Of a DNA stretch of 41,009 nt, positions 11,363-21,930 are shown one piece after another (the stretch's first letter is position 1; each line of letters opens with the position of its first letter). The translations under genes were made by a program, and so were the position numbers. The notes beneath the pieces are model-generated. The model ran no database searches. It was not told where the DNA came from and saw nothing but the letters and a program-made list of their open reading frames with translations. The DNA is taken from positions 1-41,009 of the forward strand of contig CAKKTI010000053.1 in assembly GCA_920105805.1 (NCBI GenBank). The letters run 5' to 3'. The DNA is from Condylostoma magnum. Its lineage: Eukaryota > Ciliophora > Heterotrichea > Heterotrichida > Condylostomatidae.

Positions 11363-11430
11363 TAATTTTTTATTTTCGAAGGAATATTGAATATTTTATT
11401 AATTAATTCAAGTTATTATATTGACTATTT

Positions 11431-12825
11431 TCACCTTCTGCTGTCTTTGCTATCCTCGAATCCCCTAACCTTCTCATGATTAGATACCGAATCCTCCATA
11501 TCTTGCATTTCAAGTCCATTTTCAGCATTAGCCAAGGGATAATACTGGTCATCCTTGGGCTCATACGATTCTTCGTCTACAGCGACTCCAATAGGTATCC
11601 CAGTCTCTAAATTTCCTAATGTCTTAGGAATCATAACAAAATCATTTATAGTGAATTTTGACTTGTGGTGTCCTCTTGCTTGCTTTACCAATCTGGTACT
11701 GGCTATTTACAATGCTGAATCATTAGTTTCAATTCCTTAATCAAACTCAGGCCTTATTAAGAATATAGGACACTTCTTAGCACAAAGCCAACATGCGAAA
11801 ATTAATAAGGTTACCCCTCCTACAGCCACACATACGATTATGATAATCAATGTCATATCATCTTCAGAATCCTCTTCACTACTGGAATTCCTCACATGCT
11901 TATAGTCCGAAGCCAGAGGATTAACTAGATCTACTATACAGCTCTCAGCGTCTATCAAAAAATGCCTGTACAACTATATATAATAAGCCCTGAGATATGC
12001 ATTTATCTCCGAGGTCCCATCAATCTAAGGACATCTCCTACTAAACCTCAATGTAGTATGACAGTTTTAGTTAATAAGCACAATAGACCTCAGTGCACTT
12101 GCATAGCTTTAGTACTCCTCATCTCCCCCCGCCGTTTTGCAATAGGCCTCTCCGTTCTCATTAAGTCCACATGCACACTCCCCTTCCATCCCATTACTAA
12201 GCTAGCAATCACTGTTATCACTACACGGTGTATCAGCACTTTTTTAATTAGTAGGAGCTGTATCGCACGTCAATTCATCATTCAAGTACCCAGAACTACA
12301 TAGCATCGGATCTATGCTTATATTATTAGAAAAGAACTTTGATCCTGAGCTCAGGGTTAAATATCCTCTACATACTTAGTTAAAGCAACCACTTCCATTA
12401 TCACAGTCTGAAAATGTATTACACTCTTCCCCTGCATTTACTTGCAGCTTGCAAAACCCTCCCTAGTCAGAACATGACATGCCAATATCACAATCTTCCG
12501 CAAAGTTGCAGGGCTCTCCTAGGGAAAAGCCTTTACATGCTCCTCTATCACAATTGGAGGATCGGCACTCTTGATTAGAGTCGCAGAATTCACCAGGGGA
12601 CTTACTTCCCTCTATGTAAGTTTCAGATATACAGACACCCGGATTAAGTTGGAGATTCAGGGTCTGGGCTGAGTACATGCGATTTACATTACAGATTTAA
12701 CTGTCAGGGCAGCTTTTTACTTGAATCTCATTTGAAACTTAGTAACAATTTGAGTCTGGGAGGTCTGCACAGTTGGTGTTAAGGCAGGTTTGAGCAGATG
12801 CTAGAAACAAAACTGTAATAATCAT
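11431..12825 (-). CDS. Cysteine-rich type I membrane protein B, about 464 aa
   Basis: Starts MIITVLFLASAQTC (signal peptide). The disulfide-rich ectodomain has modules such as CDSNQECRSSNCDRGAC and CNFAEDCDIGMSC, followed by the family motif NQNCHTTLRFSRRC...YRHFLIDAESC. A membrane helix at about 323-346 (LIIIIVCVAVGGVTLLIFAC) and an acidic tail with NLETGIPIGVAVDEE follow. It aligns end to end with protein A, so the two are duplicates. This copy uses fewer TAA/TAG codons than copy A. The end is ambiguous: TGA at 11433-11431 may stop, or read as Trp and stop at TAG 11427-11425. Function unknown. Confidence 0.75.
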
Positions 12826-12839
12826 GATAGATATATTTT

Positions 12840-13226
12840 ATGGAGGTTGTTATTGCTATTATTTTACTTTTTGTAATAGGAATTGTTGTTTTGTATAGGC
12901 CTAGGAGGAGGTAAGGGAAGTATATGAGCATCTAAGAGCTAGGAAGATATAATGGTAAGGAGGAGAAACAAATCTACATAGGATGTAATGGAATGGTGTT
13001 TGATGTTACCCAAAGTGAGTTCTACAAGCCCGGGCAAGGATATGGAGTGTTTGCAGGGAGTGACGCTACTGTAGCTCTAGGGAAAATGAGTTTAAGTAGT
13101 GAATGACTTAATAAGACAGGAGAGGTGCAGTTGACTAGTCAAGAAATTGAAATTCTAAAAGGATGGTAAAGGAAGTTTCAGGAAAAGTATAAAGTAGTGG
13201 GATGGCTGGAGGGAGTAGTTTATTAA
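12840..13226 (+). CDS. Cytochrome-b5-like MAPR (PGRMC-type) haem-binding protein, 128 aa
   Basis: MEVVIAIILLFVIGIVVLY is an N-terminal membrane anchor followed by Arg/Lys (RPRRRQGKY). The soluble part follows the MAPR pattern: SIQELGRYNGKEEKQIYIGCNGMVFDVT, FYKPGQGYGVFAGSDATVALGKMS (with the Tyr and Gly-rich loop that hold haem in PGRMC proteins), and a C-terminal helix EIEILKGWQRKFQEKY with VVGWL. Family members bind haem and modulate cytochrome P450 and sterol metabolism at the ER. Length fits a minimal member. TAA stop at 13224-13226; its 3' region faces the tRNA terminator 11 bp away. Confidence 0.8.
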
Positions 13227-13236
13227 TTTTTATAAT

Positions 13237-13240
13237 AAAA
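13237..13240 (-). terminator. Pol III T-run after tRNA-Gly
   Basis: On the minus strand four T residues follow the tRNA directly, the usual RNA polymerase III stop. They lie only 11 bp beyond the stop codon of the convergent MAPR gene, so its mRNA 3' end must overlap this site or the tRNA. Confidence 0.6.
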
Positions 13241-13311
13241 TGCAATGTCCGGGAATCGAACCCGGGTCGGCAGCTTGGGAGACTACCATCCTGCCACTAG
13301 ACTAACATTGC
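13241..13311 (-). tRNA. tRNA-Gly(CCC)
   Basis: The minus strand folds as a complete tRNA. The acceptor GCAATGT pairs perfectly with ACATTGC and is followed by discriminator A. The A-box-like segment is TAGTCTAGTGG, the B box is GGTTCGATTCC, and the anticodon loop CTCCCAA gives anticodon CCC at 13279-13277. No intron and no encoded CCA. Note that a normal Gly tRNA here says nothing about how TAA, TAG and TGA are read; the cognate Gln and Trp tRNAs lie elsewhere. Confidence 0.93.
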
Positions 13312-13672
13312 GCTGTTACTTTTAACAGAGGGAAGACGGTTTAAAAGGGTAGCAGGGAATATAAGCTTTAGGATAGATTGGTATAATTGAATATTGATAA
13401 TAGGAATTTAGGCTATTTTATTTAAGATGTAGTGGTTTATACAAAATTTGTACCAAGTATCAAGATAAAGTAATACCATTGTTTTTGCATACAATTTACG
13501 CTATATGTGATTTAATAATATTTATCAGAACATAGGGTTATTTAATTTTATCTTGAATACAACTTATATTAGATTGAATAGCTGTCTTAGTATGTATTAG
13601 AACACACATAAATCTAACTACACCTGAATTTACAATAAAACACGGTTAATTTACTCCTTTAATCTCATAATA
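13312..13672. promoter_or_regulatory. Intergenic region upstream of the tRNA and the CFAP70-like gene
   Basis: About 360 bp of AT-rich DNA with no convincing coding frame. It is the shared upstream region of a Pol III gene (leftward) and a Pol II gene (rightward). The 150 bp before the CFAP70-like start are C/A-rich and G-poor on the coding strand, as seen before other starts in this window. No specific element is recognised. Confidence 0.4.
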
Positions 13673-16456
13673 ATGTCATAAAACAAATTACTTTCCCTAC
13701 TCCAAAAATCCCGCGATCCTTTAACTCAAGTAGAACTTTCAATAGAGATTTTTGGTATTTACGCTCTCCCTCAAAACTGAAAAGACTCAGAGCAGCCTGA
13801 CAGTTATTACAACATTAAAATCTGTGGATTCGAGTTCTAAAACGGGCAGTTTGTAAAACGAGAACTAACTCCTGAGGAAATAAAAGCTCAGGAGGAAAAT
13901 AAACGTGGAGCTAAGCAAGCCGCCCCGAAAAAGGGCCAAGTATAGGAACCGACTGAGGAGGAATTAGCACAAAGGGAGGCAGAGAGACTGTACAAGGAGC
14001 AATAGGAAAAAGAGTTCTAAGAATTCTGGGAAACTTTAAATGAATAAGAGAGATTCTATCATACTTAGGAAGATGTATACAAAAATCCGTTTATACTATG
14101 GGAGTAGTAAAATGAGGAGGATGATAGAAAATTTAAAACCTACGCGTAAACTGCTGTTTTGGAGAATGATGCACTGCTAGATTTTGAGGAATCAGTAGAG
14201 GATAATGGATATTTACTAGTGGAGTTTGAAAGATTGCCTAGGATTACTCAGGAAGAGGCTAAGAAGAAAAGAATTCCTTTGGATGAGATAAAGCCGTATT
14301 TGGCATATGGACATGTTGATACTTCAGAGTTAATGCAACCTGGGGTTAATTGCACTAAGGTTAGATGCAGAATTTAGGACATTGAGGAGCAAGAAGACAA
14401 GATATTTACTGAGGAAACCTATGTGTGCTTAGAAATTAAAGTTAATCCTCCTATTACACCTGAAATAGGGGATAATTTACCTTAGAATGTAAGTACATTA
14501 GTTGATAAGCCATCAATAAAGAAACTACCGAATGCTGTAGAATCTTCTAATAATTTCAGGTAGGAAGTGGTGTTTGGCGTAAAAGACATTGCTGATATAT
14601 ACGAAAATATGTATGGGGACCCTACCAGCGGAGATTAAAGAAAATATGCAGTTGCGTAGTAAAGAGAAATCAGAGATAAGAGAAAAGAGGAGTTTATATA
14701 TAATTATAATATAGAAGGCCATAGTGACACACTTAAAATGAGACTGAAAAAATCTGTTATTGACTTATCTAGAGAGTACTATAGAAAAATGAAAGGATTT
14801 ATGGGAAATGGTACTTAAAATTAATAAAGCTTAGATAAGGATAAATTCGTTGCCTAGTTGTATATTTATATTTCAGAGCAATTAGAAAGCACAGTTGATG
14901 AGTATGTACAAGCCTAAAGAGATGGAATTCACGAAGATTTGGTTATATAAAGAGATCTGCAGGTTAGAGATAAAGAGTCATTACTGCAATCAAGTTACTA
15001 GGAAGAAATATTAGATGGATTGTCCAGAAAAATGATGGAATGTGAAATAAATGGAGAGCTGGAGAGAGGAGAGGAATTTATAAGGGAAAAGGTTGCTTTA
15101 AGTCCTGATAACAGTAGTTCTTGGATTGAATATACTAACTTTTGCCTAAGACATGGATAAATTGCTAGAGCTGAAGAATGTCTGACTAAAGTTTTTGAAA
15201 TATTAGAGCCTAATGTACCAATAAACTTAGTCTTAGTATTAGCTGCTTTGCTTTTATAAAGAGGAAGATTTCTAGAATGTGAATAATTGATAGAAAGAGC
15301 ACTAAAATAAGACTTTTTTGATATAAGGGCAAATTTATTAGCATTTTTGTTAAATAAATTAAGAGATAGACAGGGTCTTGCGAGAAAATATGCCTCTATA
15401 TCAAAACGACTGTGTTTAAGGCATTTAGGACTTCTACCACCTAAAAGAGGGGTGAAGTCTGGATAAAATAGTAGTTTATAAGGATTTATTATAAGAAACT
15501 TTGCCAAAAGTGGAGAATTTGCTAAGTAACTTTCTGTTGACCAAAGCGATGATATGTATTATATAATAGTAGATTGACTACTATAAAATAGGTTGTTATT
15601 TTTAGCATCTAACGCTTTGGAAGAAATTCAAAATAAAGAAACTTCCTATGATAGATACTTATTCTACCTAGGTAGAATTGAGTATTGGAAATAAGACTAC
15701 ACAAGTTGTAATTAAATCATATCAGAGTTGCTAGCCAATGATCCTCAAAACGAGAAAGCCTGAATATACAAAGGAAACTGTCTTTACCACTTAAAAAAGT
15801 TCTATGACTCTGAAGACTGCTATCTAAAAGCAATACGGCAAGTTCCTCGAAACCGCTACAAAGACTACCAAGAAGTTCTGATAAGACTAGGAATGCTTTA
15901 TATCCACAGAAGAGCCTGAATGGACAGCAAGAGTGTTTTCATGAGGCTGATAGAAGAAGTGCCCTGTTCTTTGGGTTGGCTTGGACTAGGCATAGCATGC
16001 ATAAATCTAAAAGAGTACTAACAAGCAGAAGATGCTCTGACTTAAGCAAACTTGATGGATGATAAAAACGCAGATATATGAGGATATCTTTGTTTGCTTA
16101 TGCTCCATATGAGTGATGTTCCCCCAGGACGATACCTATAAGCGAAATCCTGTCTAAATGAAGCAGTTTACTACGGGTGTAGAAACTACGATCTATATAT
16201 GAGTATAGGGGACATGTTTTTGAGCCGATTTTTAATTGACGGAGCCATGCCTTATCTAGAGCCTGGAGATTACACAGAAGCACTTACTTGTTACTAAGAA
16301 GCAAAAACTATTCTAATTGACAGCCAGAAGCCCTTGGATGCGTTTTAGTAGAATATAGAGCAGTAACTACAGCAGATTTCTAAGTAACGCAATAAGAATA
16401 TTGAACAGGCCAAGCAGGATATATTAAAGGAAGTATTAGAGGGGGATTTAGAGTAG
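13673..16456 (+). CDS. CFAP70-like TPR protein of cilia, 927 aa
   Basis: Starts MSQNKLLSLLQKSRDPLTQ. Residues 1-450 hold a beta-rich N-terminal part, charged KE-rich stretches and helices (KETYVCLEIKVNPPI, EEVVFGVKDIADIYENMYG-like segment). Residues about 450-900 are TPR helices, for example NEKAWIYKGNCLYHLKKFYD, GWLGLGIACINLKEYQQAED and DYTEALTCYQEA. Several conserved TPR Trp positions are written TGA (KAWIY, RRAWMD, ADIWGY). Order and length resemble CFAP70/TTC18, a central-apparatus protein of motile cilia; CFAP70 is favoured but another long TPR ciliary protein is possible. TAG at 16454-16456 directly abuts the stop of the convergent NAA50-like gene. Confidence 0.65.
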
Positions 16457-16933
16457 CTAAACTAATCTTTTTACCATTAAATAAGCACCTTGAGGCTCCA
16501 GATCAGTGTAATAGTCTTCAATTGTTTCCTATACTTCAAATCCTAGTTTCTGGTAGAACTCAAGCCCAGTTTAATTAGTGATCCACATATTAAGAAAAAT
16601 TGCCTTTACTTCTGGGTTATTCTCTTTAGCTTGCTATATAAGATAATCTACTAATTTCTTGCCAATTTAATATCGCCTGTAACTTGGAAGTATCCCTATT
16701 GTCATCATATACAGCGTAGGCTCCTCGTTTCTAGGCTCCATACGACATGCTATTGCCCCAACTGCAAGATCCCCTAAATAAGCAAAATAAACATACTTGT
16801 TTCAGTTAGGGTTGTATAGGATTTGGTTGTAAAACTAATCAGAGTATTATACTTCTAGCGTTTAGTTATTTATTATTTTATATTACTCTATATTCTTATC
16901 TGTAATTTACCCAAATCCTATACGTAGGTCCAT
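16457..16933 (-). CDS. NAA50-like N-alpha-acetyltransferase (GNAT), 158 aa
   Basis: From ATG 16933 (MDLRIGFGQITDKNIEQYK) to TAG 16459-16457. The GNAT fold is complete: NNQTLEVQYSDQFYNQIL (NAA50 has a matching FPV.Y.D.FY), AVGAIACRMEP, LYMMTIGILPSYRRYQIGKKLVDYL (acetyl-CoA loop R-R-x-x-I-G-K) and NQTGLEFYQKLGFEVQETIEDYYTDLEPQGAYLM. The ITN/N-x-x-G-L-x-F-Y and YY near the end fit NAA50, which acetylates Met-initiated N-termini and binds the NatA complex. Its length is near that of other NAA50 enzymes. Shares zero spacing at stop codons with the CFAP70-like gene. Confidence 0.85.
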
Positions 16934-16982
16934 ATTGATTATTTGCGAATTATTAGTAAGCCAAGAGCTTTTATTAGGGTAA

Positions 16983-17627
16983 CTAATTGACTTCATTTTC
17001 CACTGCGTTACCAAAGGCAGCGAATTTGTATACACAAGTTGATTCTGAATTGCCGTGATTTGATAGGATCTGTAGTCTGAGTGTTTTTAATGATTGTAGA
17101 CAGTTTTAAGATGTGCAGTTGAAGCTTTAGATTCATTGGTAGGCCGGCCCTGTTAGATTAAATTAATTGCAGATTAGAAGCTCGTTTGAATCGTGGTTGT
17201 AAATGCAGAAGCCTTATGGAGCGTTAGAAAAATCCTTTTTGTTTATGTGTTATAGGACAAATTATGTGGGTTAGATTAGATAGCCTAGTTGGATTACAAT
17301 TTAACCTTTGTCACCATAAAATCCCCAACATTTACCTGGGGAATTATCTTGAATCAGGATGTTATCAGGATTATTTGTAGTAATGAAATAATAAGATAAG
17401 TTAAGTCAACTATCATGCAACTGGTCTGTTTCACTTTTAATGATTTATGCGTTATTAATTACACTAGCATAATCAATAGACTCCTTTAGCGTTTGCTTAA
17501 CACTGGATTTCTGAAAGAGTACTTTTATATCCTCTTTTCTGTATACTTGCTGAATTATCAATAAAATTAGTACAACTCCTATCATTATCAATAATAATTG
17601 CATTATGTCATGTTGCTGTTTATTCAC
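16983..17627 (-). CDS. Very short SUN-domain protein, 214 aa
   Basis: Starts MNKQQHDIMQLLLIMIGVV with one membrane helix at residues 9-26. After about 40 residues comes a SUN domain: ILIQDNSPGKCWGFYGDKGQ (PGxCWxFxGxxG signature), IVIQLGYLIQPTQFVLQHIN, SNAPQGFCIYNHDS, LRLQILSNHGNSESTCVYKF. TGA encodes Trp in AYQWIQSF. SUN proteins sit in the inner nuclear membrane and bind KASH peptides. Classical members carry a long coiled coil between membrane and SUN; here there is almost none. It ends at TAG 16985-16983. Confidence 0.85.
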
Positions 17628-18029
17628 TATCTTTTATGTAATATTGGATTTTTTAGGTCCTTGTAGTTTTATAAGTCTTTAACCCTTCATATTATATATT
17701 AGATTCCCCCTATTTTTACATAAATGTAAGTTTATTAATTATAGTAGGATTATAGGCCTTATTTTATATAAATCTAATCATTAATAAAGTGCTCAATCAA
17801 ATAATAGTTGCAAAATGAGTAAAATTTATTAATATCTTCAATAACTAATTCAAAACTTGAAAATTTAGTATACCAACTATACCAAAACCTAATAAAAATC
17901 TTTAATTCTCATTTAGTCTGAATAATCGATAAAATCCTAAATATCAAAAACCCAAACAAAGCAATCATCCAGACTAACATAAAGCCTGGTAATAACTAAT
18001 TACTTTTTTTACAAATTAAAGGTAAAAAT
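17628..18029. promoter_or_regulatory. Divergent intergenic region between SUN and rquA
   Basis: About 400 bp between two start codons. The 200 bp before rquA are C/A-rich and nearly G-free on its coding strand. A frame from ATG 17815 exists because all codons are sense here, but its composition is unlike the genes. No recognised motif; probably promoter and leader sequence. Confidence 0.4.
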
Positions 18030-18776
18030 ATGTCTCTCAGAAAACTATTAGTCTAAAATTCCCGTAGATCCTTTTCAAAAGACAGACGTAGCTTCTCTCA
18101 AATAGCAGACTAACAGCCTAAAATGCCAAAATACCTAGAGGATACCTATTGGTGGGCATACACGCACCCCAACGCTCCTTATGTATTTGAGCGAGAGTGG
18201 CTAGTGAATCTTATTCTCTGGGGAAACTTCAAATTCCTTAGAGACAGTGCCCTGTCAGAAATTCAAAACCCAGGCCAACTTTTACAAGTTGCCTGTGTAT
18301 ATGGAAATTTCACTTAAAAACTAGTAGAAAAGTTTCCCTCTCCCACTCAGATACATGTAATTGATGTTTCCCCAGTATAACTTAGCAATTTGAACAAAAA
18401 ACTGGGTATGCAGAAGCAGAACGTGAAGCTATCACTGTAGGACTCATCTGATTTGCAGTATGAGGACAATTCATTTGAATCGGTAGTAGTGTTTTTCTTA
18501 CTCCATGAAATGCCACATGATGTAAGATAGAAGACTATTCACTAGGCAATAAGGGTCTTAAAGCCTGGCGGAAAGATAGTTTTTGTTGATTATCATTCCG
18601 CTTAGCTTTATAATCCTTTCAAGTATATAATGTACCCTGTTCTAAAGTATTTAGAGCCTTTTGCGTTAGATTTAGTAGCTAGGGAGATTTATGATTATTT
18701 CCCCGGTGGAGTCAGCTATACAAAAGAAACTTTCTTTGGAGGATTATATCAGAAGGTGGTAGTAACAAAGGATTAG
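18030..18776 (+). CDS. rquA: RquA, rhodoquinone biosynthesis methyltransferase-like protein, 248 aa
   Basis: MSLRKLLVQNSRRSFSKDRR looks like a mitochondrial presequence (Arg/Ser-rich, no acidic residues). From residue 32 the protein follows bacterial RquA closely: KYLEDTYWWAYTHPNAPYVF, REWLVNLILWGNFKFLRDSAL, LLQVACVYGNFT (SAM-binding-like loop), VVVFFLLHEMPHDVR, LKPGGKIVFVDYH, ILKYLEP-like LEPFALDL, and KETFFGGLYQKVVVTK. RquA converts ubiquinone to rhodoquinone, used for fumarate reduction under low oxygen. Eukaryotic copies are known in scattered hypoxia-tolerant protists and are regarded as acquired from bacteria. Stop is TAG 18774-18776 or TGA TAG TAA at 18783-18791. Confidence 0.9.
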
Positions 18777-18834
18777 ACTAATTGATAGTAAAATGAGTTT
18801 TTGAATACTTAAGTTATTAATGCTATATAATAAA

Positions 18835-20883
18835 ATGTTAATAATAGTCTTACTAGTTATATCACAGTCGTATAAGGTAGGAATTGTCTAGATGGATCCA
18901 CTGTAATAATGTATCCCTGAGTCGAATAGTATAGCGGATTTTAAAGGATATTACACAGATTTAATGCAGTCATTACAAACAGAGTTAAATTGGACTAGTA
19001 TTGAGTATATTTGTGACAATTAAGAAAACTTGTTATAAAAGCTACAGTAGAACCATTTAGATATGATTGCAGGAGTACCTATTTAAAACTCATTACTAAA
19101 TGACTTCCAATTCAGTGTCCCAATTTTAGAATCTGGCATCATTTTATTAACTGAAAAACAAATATAATCAGTTAGATGAATATTCTTCTTTCCCTTCGAC
19201 TACACTCTTTAAATCGTTTTATTTTTCACAGGGATATTCCAAGCTAATATAATCTGAATGCTTGAAAGAGATGATGAAGGTGAGTTTGACTTTAAGTACA
19301 AAGCAGGAATTATTTAAAGCTTATGGCACACATATGCATCATTTTATGGAATAGGAGACAAAGAAATAAAAACTATCCCAGCAAGGTTAATTTAGCTTAG
19401 CTTTTGATTCATGGCTTTGATTTTATTCAGCACTTATACTGCTGACTTGACCATACGGTTTTCCTAAGGCCTAGAACGTGCATCTGTAGATGATTACACA
19501 GATTTGTAGGGGAAAAGGGTCGGGGTGTATCAATAGTTCAAAAATGTTATAGATAGGATAGATGCTGAGCCTGTTGTTTATTAGTTCAGTGATCAGTCCA
19601 ATGAATAGATGATACACGATTTAAAAGATGGAGTTATAGATGCTGCTGCAATAGACCATAAATTTGCGATTTATTAGGAAATTTAAGATTGCGATGTAAT
19701 AACTGCTGATAATGTTTTTATCCCTTTTTTCTATGGAATTTTATTTAATAAGTAGTTTAGTGATAGTATCATAACCCAAATAAATATATAGTATGTAAGA
19801 TTTCATGAAAGATTTAGTCATAGGAGCTTGGCTAATAAGTACATGTTTTAAATAGATGATGATAAATGTGATGATAGGATATCTCAGCCACTAGACTATG
19901 AAGGTTTTATAGGACTTGGAATCTTATTATCAGCAGCATGTTTTACTTTAGTCCTTTTTTCATTAGGGTATAGATTTCTGGCGAAGAAAAAGGAAAAAAA
20001 GAACGACTAGATTGAAGAAAAAGATGAATAAATTTTCCTCGGAAAATTTGATAATGAAACTGCTGCTGAGGTTGATCTTTTATACAAATTTTAAAGAATT
20101 TTAAAGAATTCCTAAGAAAAATTCAATTAAAAGCTACATGATTTAGAGTAAGCGATTGATTTCAATAAGTAATTAAGTGATAATTTCAGAGAAAGGTGGC
20201 AGGTTGTGAAAGACTTACTTTAATAAATATTTAATTTAGTAAAGATGTACTATGGATCTTCTGGAGGTTTATCCTTTTTTCCTAATAATCTCATGAAAGA
20301 TTATGTAAAATATACTACAAAAATAAATCCGGAAAATATTGGATTATAGAGCAATATTTATGCAAGAAAGGGCAGAAAACTAGCTAGGTAAAATATAAGT
20401 GTCAATCAATTATGCTAAACAGAAAGAAATAAAACTCCACTTACTATAAGGAAAAACAATAGCTATTCTGAGTCACCTTTGAAAGATTAAAGGGCTAGAG
20501 TTAGGTCATTTAGTACAATTGCAAGTAAATTGATCTATGAATGTGGAAGAGTTTAATAGTCCCCGTAAACAATACTTAATAAGATCAATAGAAATAAACG
20601 AATCTTTGATAGAAAAACTAGAAAGTTTCTATGTCATATTAATGATTTAGAAGAATCGAACTATATGTCAAATGATCCATAAGAATTAATTGCCCTTATA
20701 AAAACAATTTCCAATAACAGGAAAATACAAAATAATTTATTACCAGAAGCTCACTAGTTACATGAGAATCAATACGAATCATTTGTTTAAGTTAATATGA
20801 AGAAGAAATCTAGTCCTTTTAGAATTAGAAACACTAGAATTTTTAGAAAAAGCGATAAATTGCTTAATTCAAAGCTATGTTAG
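18835..20883 (+). CDS. Ionotropic-glutamate-receptor-like channel, 682 aa
   Basis: Short signal-like N-terminus (MLIIVLLVIS), then ligand-binding lobe S1 (KVGIVQMDPL...LDMIAGVPIQ). M1 at about 118-142, a pore helix and re-entrant loop (GIIQSLWHTYASFYG, 158-172), M3 at about 183-207 with FSTYTADLT in place of the animal SYTANLA gate motif, S2 (LQGKRVGVYQ...GVIDAAAIDH), M4 at about 358-381, and an intracellular tail of about 300 mostly basic residues. It lacks the large amino-terminal domain of animal receptors. Ligand unknown; a ligand-gated cation channel is expected. TAG TAA at 20881-20886 abuts the stop of the convergent STPGR gene. Starts 49-58 nt after rquA. Confidence 0.8.
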
Positions 20884-20886
20884 TAA

Positions 20887-21768
20887 TTAATCATGTTATT
20901 TTGCCATTTATCTATTTTTTAGCAACTCTTGTATTCTTCTACTCTTTATACTCATTAAAATCTTCTTCATTATTCCTACAAATTTTGATATGTAATACAG
21001 CAAGCTAAGATAGCGATTTGCCCTTTTATTAACCCTTATAGGATTTTTATAGTATAAATTGAGTTTTCCTACAATTACTGATATTATTGAGAAAGTAATT
21101 CAAGCTCTAGATATCTTCTACACTTATTACTTTTCTTATCTTAATGAAGCCTTTCATCATTTTAATTTTTACTGTTCAATAAATTTTCTTTTTCTTTATT
21201 CATAAATTCTATTCCTGGTATTCTTTGCAACTTCTATTTTACATTATCGCTTACTTGATTCCTATTTGTATTTTGCTTATAATGCTTCTTTCTTCATATC
21301 ATTGAGATTCATATTCTTTTGTATTATTGTAGATGATTTAAACTTCTTACGAAAAATTATCTTGAGATCATTAGGAATTCCAAACTCATCTTTCTCTTCT
21401 CAGCTGAATCTTTGTGTTTTATTGAAGCTAAAAGCAGGAGATTTTTCAGGTTAATTAGAATTATAGCGCCCTGGTCCTATAAATACACTTGTTTAAGGCT
21501 TGTTAAACGATCTTTTAGTGCAGGGCAAAGGTATGTGTGTTCCAGGCCTGTTCTTATTTAAGTATTTCAATTAAGTAAGTTTTTATTGTACAATAGTTTG
21601 AGTGTTATTTAGTGATAAATCAGATCTTTAAGAGTAAATTTATGCTGATGCTGGACGGGGTTGTCTTTTAGGCTTTTGACTTAGTATTTCTCTTTTTTAA
21701 TGAATAACATCTCTTACATCAAATACTTTATCTCATATGTTCGTATCTGTTATAAAGGATTAAGACAT
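20887..21768 (-). CDS. STPGR/SHIPPO-repeat protein (CIMAP/ODF3-like), 293 aa
   Basis: Minus frame from ATG 21768 (MSQSFITDTNIWDKVF) to TAA 20889-20887. Residues 72-115 carry STPGR-type repeats: NRPGTHIPLPCTKRSF, then IGPGRYNSNQPEKSPAFSF, the P-G-x-Y...P-x-F-S-F pattern of SHIPPO proteins that line ciliary microtubules. The following 170 residues are basic and helical, with a Trp pair written TGA TGA (KLKWWKASLRQEK). The purine-rich strand and the repeat signature decide the orientation; the other strand also gives an open frame. A microtubule-inner or doublet-associated role is inferred from the family. Confidence 0.7.
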
Positions 21769-21930
21769 TATTTAAATGATTATAGTATATAGGTCAATTA
21801 TTAATAGGTATATAATCTATTGGTTAAATGATAGCTAAGTATACAGAGTTATATTGTAAACACTAATTTAAAACATCTACTGAATATTAACCTAAAAAAC
21901 TATACATTCACATATATCTCGGTAACAACT

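Noticed and set aside
17815-17985. Small Gln/Ser-rich frame before rquA
   Set aside because: G-poor leader composition, no protein-like features.
18030-18776. Bacterial contamination as the source of rquA
   Set aside because: The gene uses TAA and TAG as Gln, has a presequence-like N-terminus and lies between unmistakable ciliate genes.
20990-21780. Plus-strand multi-membrane-helix frame with a G-x-G-x(4)-P-G motif resembling signal peptide peptidase, plus a possible 22-nt GTAAGT...TAG intron
   Set aside because: It is the antisense shadow of the STPGR gene. The minus strand is purine-rich, gives clear STPGR repeats and a stop abutting the neighbour. T-rich shadows always translate to hydrophobic residues.
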